Shown: positions 59,402 to 64,000 of the stretch, one piece after another | How the letters are laid out: the number at the start of each line of letters is the position of its first letter | How positions within the stretch are numbered: position 1 is the stretch's first letter | Assembly: GCF_029784155.1 (NCBI RefSeq) | Contig: NC_073692.1 | Span: 239,525,756-239,589,755, forward strand | Origin: Uranotaenia lowii | Lineage: Eukaryota; Arthropoda; Insecta; Diptera; Culicidae | DNA: 64,000 nt | Reading direction: 5' to 3' | Notes under the pieces: model-generated | What the model was told of the DNA's origin: nothing | The model's input: only the letters and a program-made list of their open reading frames with translations | The model's database searches: none | Program-made: the position numbers and the translations under genes

Positions 59402-59946
59402 CAGAGGTGCCAGGTGTGCTGATAAATCAGGATTTGTCCTGATTTTTTAAAGATCGTCCTGATTTTTCTAAATATTCTGATTTTTTCCTGATTTTTAAAA
59501 AGTGATTGTTTGATCTCGAACGTATTGGTCACCCTGGCTTAAATGATTAACGCCTAAAGGTAGACACGGAATAAGCACCGCTATGCTGTTGCAAATCCTT
59601 TTATGTATGTAGTTTTATATTGTTTAAATCCGCGGGAAAAGTTGATATTTGAAATCGAAACAAATAAAATTTCTAATCAGTTTTAAGTCGTCAACATGAA
59701 AAGGTGCTTAATCTTTACCCATGAACCAACAGTGGTCTATAAATGTACTGAATTGCCCTGATATTCAATAAAATATCTAAACTGTAGTAGAATTTATACC
59801 TAGTTAAATTATCAGGATATCGAACAAAACAGTACCAGTATTTTGCCTTTTTTTATGCAATTCAAGCAGAATTTGTGTTATCCTGAAAATTCCTGTTTTT
59901 TTCTTCATGTTGTCCTGATTTTTGACAAATTCACCTGACATCCCTG
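59402..59946. mobile_element. non-autonomous hAT MITE, 545 bp
   Basis: Ends CAGAGGTGCCAGGTG and, inverted, CAGGGATGTCAGGTG match at 12 of 15. A perfect 8-bp duplication CTCGCAGG lies at 59394-59401 and 59947-59954. ATCAGGA/TCCTGAT words repeat within ~150 bp of the left end and near the right end. No coding capacity. Confidence 0.9.
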
Positions 59947-59976
59947 CTCGCAGGTTAAATTTTTTTGATTGTAAAG

Positions 59977-61082
59977 CAGAAGTGGTGGTTTTGACAAAAA
60001 TCATGACATCGCGATGAAAAAAAAATCAGGATTTTTCAGGGCACCCTTAAATTGATTAAAATGACATGCAGCTCTGCTTAAATTGCATAAAAAAGGCGCA
60101 ATACATGTACAGAAGTCGCCTTAATTTATGCAACTGAACGAACAGAATTTTGGTTAGCCTATACTTCATTTCGAAAAACACCCCTTGAATAACATCGGAA
60201 CCAAAGATTGTCGACGGTTAAACTATTAAACTAAAGATATGTTTGATGTTCCCATCATTTGACTATAAATTTAGTTATAATTTTGATATTTTTTGAAAAT
60301 CAGGACAAATCCGGACATTTTACAGCCCGATCAGGAGAGCATATCAAAATAAAAACTCAAACGTATCTCACCAAGATATTTACATTTGATTCAGTTATAA
60401 TTAAGTACTCCAAATTTTCGATTTTAAGTTTCTCCAATCTGAATTATATCTTATTCTGATTGACAAACTTGAATGGGGTTGAGCTCATATTCAATGATCA
60501 AAATTTTTTTCGGATTGTCCTAAAATAAAATGATTATATCTTATTTTGATATACGTACAACTTTTTCTGAAACACGGACATCGAAGTCAACGGCTCAAAC
60601 CTTACATTAACGAGTTTCGCTCCACAGATTCATAAAATTGAATCAAATTTTTGGGAAACCAAAAATGGGGCATGGTTTTATCAATTAATGTGGTTTATTG
60701 ACCTTCCATTAGAAAATTTTCTCGAAGCACTCATATCTTGATAAGTTATAATTTTGATATAATTTGTTCCGTCCAATATCAAACTATGCTATCTGATCGA
60801 GATATAATCTTGATAGGAGCATATCAAAAACTGATATAAATTAGCTATGATCGTATAGATTTTTTGATATAATTTGAGATATTTTAACATCCTACGAGTA
60901 CTGAATTATAACTCATTGAGATAGAAAAAAATAAGTATCAAAATATCTCATTTTGATATAATTTTGTTTTTCCCTCCTGATCGGGAGACCCTTCTTAAAA
61001 AATCAGGACAATTCAAGCGTTTTTGAAAAATCAGGACGGTCCCTCGAAAATCAGGACAAATCCTAATAAATCAGGACCTCTG
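59977..61082. mobile_element. older hAT MITE of the same family, ~1.1 kb with insert
   Basis: Left end CAGAAGTGGTGG... and right end inverse CAGAGGTCCTGATTTATTAG. Flanking 8-mers TTGTAAAG and CTGCAAAG differ by two transitions, consistent with age. It shares the TTTGACAAAAATCA and TCAGGACAA words of the 59.4-kb copy and is collinear with the truncated copy at 21,084. It is interrupted by an inverted-repeat element at 60326-60985. Confidence 0.7.
60326..60985. mobile_element. nested inverted-repeat element, ~660 bp
   Basis: Exact inverted ends CCCGATCAGGAG and CTCCTGATCGGG. The host hAT sequence breaks off at TTTTACAGCCC and resumes at AGACCCTTCTTAAAAAATCA. Inside, TATAATTTTGATAT-type words recur at least four times. 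The duplication is not clear, so the class is unknown. Confidence 0.65.
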
Positions 61083-61237
61083 CTGCAAAGGTTCCCCGAA
61101 TTTATGCAAATACTTTCTTATTCACATTAAAGGAATTTCATTGACCAGTATTTTTCATCCCAATTGATCAGTCAGTATTCAGAACAAGCAAATTACGACG
61201 CCTTTTTAAAATAAATGTCTTTAAACTAATGTTTTCA
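61083..61237. other. short spacer
   Basis: AT-rich sequence between the hAT MITE and the promoter-bearing repeat copy 2, with no feature. Confidence 0.5.
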
Positions 61238-61465
61238 CGTAGAATTACGTCTTACGGCAACACTATAGGAGGGCAAATTGAAATTCGAAATCGGATCTTG
61301 CGTCACGAAAAATGCCTCTTTACCGGACATCTTTTCCGAACAACATATTGGGTCGGCTATGTGCTGGTACACCAATACTAATAAAGCGCTAATACATATT
61401 GGTGCGCAAAACACCCGAGCGAAAAAACCCCGAGCATCACCCCCAAACTGCACTAGATGCGAAGT

Positions 61466-61474
61466 TATAAAAAG
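61466..61474 (+). promoter_or_regulatory. candidate TATA box, copy 2
   Basis: TATAAAAAG sits ~228 bp after CGTAGAATTAC, versus ~208 bp in copy 1, so the relative position is conserved. Confidence 0.45.
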
Positions 61475-62378
61475 GCAAGGATTGCGCTGCCTCGGTTTCG
61501 TTTGGTTTTTGGTAGGTACTTCTCTCGGTCGGTCGGTTGTTGCGACCAAAAATGTGTGCAATGCCGTTGAGACTTGAGAGAAGGCCGCTTGCTAGGATTG
61601 TGCTGTTTGAAGTTCTCCATTAGAACTACGAGGACAACGATGCTCAGCTGAGTGATTCATTTTCACCGAAACCCGGAACATTCATTATGCTTCATTATAA
61701 TTTCGTTGAACTGGTGGAGCAGTGGCCCGGCATAGGGTTGCCAGAACATGAATATACCGTTGAATACATTCGGTTCCTTTGAGAAAATCAAGCTCGACCA
61801 AAAGCCCACAAAACCATATCAGCAGCATCGTCCAGATTCAGCAATTTTCCACACTTTCTGCGCGGTCAGCCAGCTAAATACGTCAGGCTATTTTACAAAA
61901 GCCAGAGGCGCTTTTGAAAAAAAAAATTCATTTAAATTTTTTTATATGGTAACCTGTAATTTTTCGAATGTTAAAAGTTCTAACAACATTTGATTAAAAT
62001 TAGAAATCTTTCGCAGCATAATAATTTCTAAAACATAAAACTCAGCTGCTCAGGCTCCCATGCTAAAGTTTTCAATACGTTCTTTTATAGAGATGAAATT
62101 TGAAATAAAATTTTCATTGTGAATGGCAAAGATAATTCCAGGGTTCAAATCTTAAATCAGAACATTGATAAAAAATTGAAGAGTAATCAGCGGTCCCGAT
62201 TTCTGAACAGAAAAATTTCACAAAACTAAAATGTGTAGAAATTTAAGTATGGCACCATTTATTGACATATAATGTTTCAACAATAAAATTCCATTGGAAA
62301 AACCTGAAAAAAATTTGAGATACTAATTTTAATTTGGTATTAGGTGCGCTTTTCATAAAAGTTAAGTTTGTTATTGAA

Positions 62379-62597
62379 TTTTCATCTCCATCAAATGTAC
62401 AATATTATCAATATCACTAAAATAGTATTTCTGTTGTATGGACGACCCCTTTTACCGGCCCTTTACACAAAATTTGATGCCTGAAATCGATTGTCCGTCT
62501 CTCAAAACTCCAGAGTGCAAATTTTCATCTCAATCCAACGAATAATATCGTCAATATCACTAAACAGTTTTTGTGTTGCATGGACTACCCCTTTTTC
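62379..62597 (+). repeat. two ~75-bp direct repeats, ~143 bp apart
   Basis: TTTTCATCTC..TCAATATCACTAAA...GTATGGAC/GCATGGACTACCCCTTTT recurs at 62,379-62,456 and 62,522-62,597. Absent from copy 1 of the surrounding unit. Confidence 0.7.
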
Positions 62598-63223
62598 TGT
62601 GTAGGTAAAACAGACATTTATTACTATTTTCGATAAAATTAGCTTCTTCCGGACTGATTAAAATCAAACGCATGATACTGAACCTAAAAGCTTTTCTCCG
62701 AAGCGTTTGATAAAACGCTTGGGGTTGTTAGTTGCATAATTGCAGGCGCATTGGCACAGTGGCATTGACTTTTGAAGCAGCTACAAATATTTCCCCGCCT
62801 TTTGCTATGCAATTGTCTGAGCTACAATCTGTCTTAATTGGCCGTTATAATTGATGAATAAATATAATTCATGTCAAAACGATCAACATTTTTCGAGTAT
62901 GCAAATTTATTATGAAAAATATGTTGACACAGGACAGGCTGTCGTAATTCTACGCTAACCTTGCGGTCGTGGCTACAACCTCTTAACTTTTCGTTTTTTA
63001 CGAAACCTTCTCGGTGATCAAATTTTTGTCATCTAATTAAAGTTTTAAAAACCTTTTCGATCATTATTCACTCAGTGTTGTGATTTGCAAAGGAATATCA
63101 GTATTTGCATTTTAAAATGTTCGTCATTCAAATATGCATCTTTGCAACATTTTTAAAATAATTGGGAGTCACTTCCCATTTAATCGTGAACAAACCTGAT
63201 TTTTTTGTGATTCTAACAAAGTA

Positions 63224-64000
63224 CCTTGGGATTCTTGATTCTTCGCAATATCTCGAAACCGGAATGTTTTACAAATATCAAATGTTCTAGAAAACTGCGC
63301 CAAATAGAACAAAATAACAATGCTTTTACCTCGAAAAAATTTAAAAATTTTATTTTTTGAGTTATTTAGCTTCGTTTGATATCAAAATGTGATTTGAAGA
63401 TCGTTTTCATCACTATAAAACGTTACCCTCATGAAATTTTTTTTTTTAATATTTATTGCAATATGTTAATCGTTTGAGCATAATATGAACTTCATAATGC
63501 CATATTTTCAATACAAAAGTAAGCTCTCAATTTTTTAAGATTTTTTTTAATAAAATGTATGTTATGGGTTTAATTGATGCCTAAAGTCCAAAAAGATATA
63601 TTTTTCTTCTAAATAGATCATGATCACTGGTAATCACGAAATTACTAATATTTGTCCAGTAACTAGTGTTTACCAAGAAATTATCTGTTAAAAAGTACTT
63701 AAAATACTGTAGAAAATCCCGCCTTAAAGTATGCAATAAATGTAGGGTAGTAGACAAACTTTTAGAATTCTCTTTGTCTGATACTTATAAACTATGAAAT
63801 GAAAACTTATATGGTCAAAAATAGTCAACGGACCCTTTATCTTTGGATTTTGCTAGATTTTTGTCTTGAGTCAGGACACTCTGAATCAAGCATCAAGTCT
63901 CCTTTAGTAAAGGATCATCAATTCTCCTTCAACTTAAAAAATATCACAATTTTTTTCGTCTCACGAAAATGCTTCTAGTTCATCTACGGGCTCATGTATC
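63224..64000 (+). mobile_element. TA-MITE family, copy 3, cut by window end
   Basis: Collinear with 56,030-56,870: CTTGATTC, ATATCTCGAAACCGGAATG, AACAATGCTTTTA, CATAATGCCATATTTTCAA, TTCTTCT, AAAGTATGCAATAA and ACGAAAATGCTTCTAGTTCA. The left terminus is eroded and the right terminus lies beyond 64,000. Confidence 0.8.

Larger units (their letters stand above)
61238..62954 (+). repeat. promoter-bearing repeat unit, copy 2
   Basis: The left edge CGTAGAATTAC (61238-61248) with GTCTTACGGCAACACTATAG matches copy 1 closely for ~90 bp. The right edge GTAATTCTACG (62944-62954) with the CGGTCG word matches copy 1's right side. The interior lacks the CA array and has TATAAAAAG at 61466-61474, a CGGTCGGTCGG block and a short tandem repeat. 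No frame over 108 codons and no recognisable product. Confidence 0.6.

Overview
This 64 kb window is eukaryotic, AT-rich, and packed with transposable elements. I found no intact host protein-coding gene. The repeat content points to an insect, most likely a mosquito or close relative: a full-length Jockey-type non-LTR retrotransposon, a second non-LTR element whose ORF1 looks FP25-like, a DD37E Tc1/mariner (ITmD37E) transposase relic, tRNA-derived SINEs, and many small non-autonomous DNA transposons. Species cannot be read from the sequence. ITmD37E is best known from mosquitoes, which is the main basis for that guess.

Layout. 1-3.45 kb holds nothing recognisable. 3.46-7.97 kb is a complete Jockey-clade element on the minus strand with two open ORFs, a poly-A tail and a perfect 14-bp target-site duplication (TSD); it may still be intact. 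8-22.5 kb is degenerate AT-rich sequence with an 819-bp hAT MITE (8-bp TSD), a minus-strand tRNA-SINE and assorted repeats. 22.5-26.1 kb is an unusual composite: a promoter-like block, a 440-bp CA microsatellite, a duplicated minisatellite invaded by a 1.67-kb hAT element, and a histone-type 3' stem-loop. The unit is bounded by inverted copies of CGTAGAATTAC, and a second copy lies at 61.2-63.0 kb. 27.9-30.8 kb holds two foldback structures, one with 127-bp arms differing at about two positions. 32.5 kb is a second SINE. 35-36.6 kb is a ~163-bp satellite array that switches orientation at about 35,757.

38.5-41.4 kb is a cluster: a hAT MITE with perfect TSD, a SINE fragment, and two adjacent TA-flanked foldback elements. 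Together the foldback pair carries four tRNA-like A/B-box modules in alternating orientation, and one is interrupted by a SINE with a 13-bp TSD. 41.4-47.1 kb shows no gene or transposon I can recognise. 47.3-48.4 kb is a dead ITmD37E transposase with a stop at codon 235 and a catalytic D changed to N. 50.9-52.4 kb holds nested MITEs.

52.4-58.8 kb is a three-step nest. A MITE was split by a non-LTR retrotransposon, whose ORF2 was in turn interrupted by another copy of the same MITE family with a TA duplication. 58.8-61.1 kb adds a 5'-truncated non-LTR fragment with TSD and two hAT MITEs. The window ends inside a third copy of the TA-MITE family.

In function, the autonomous parts are the two non-LTR elements. 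The SINEs presumably depend on such reverse transcriptases, and the hAT and TA elements have no transposase in the window. There is no sign of a bacterial-style operon, CRISPR array or metabolic cluster.
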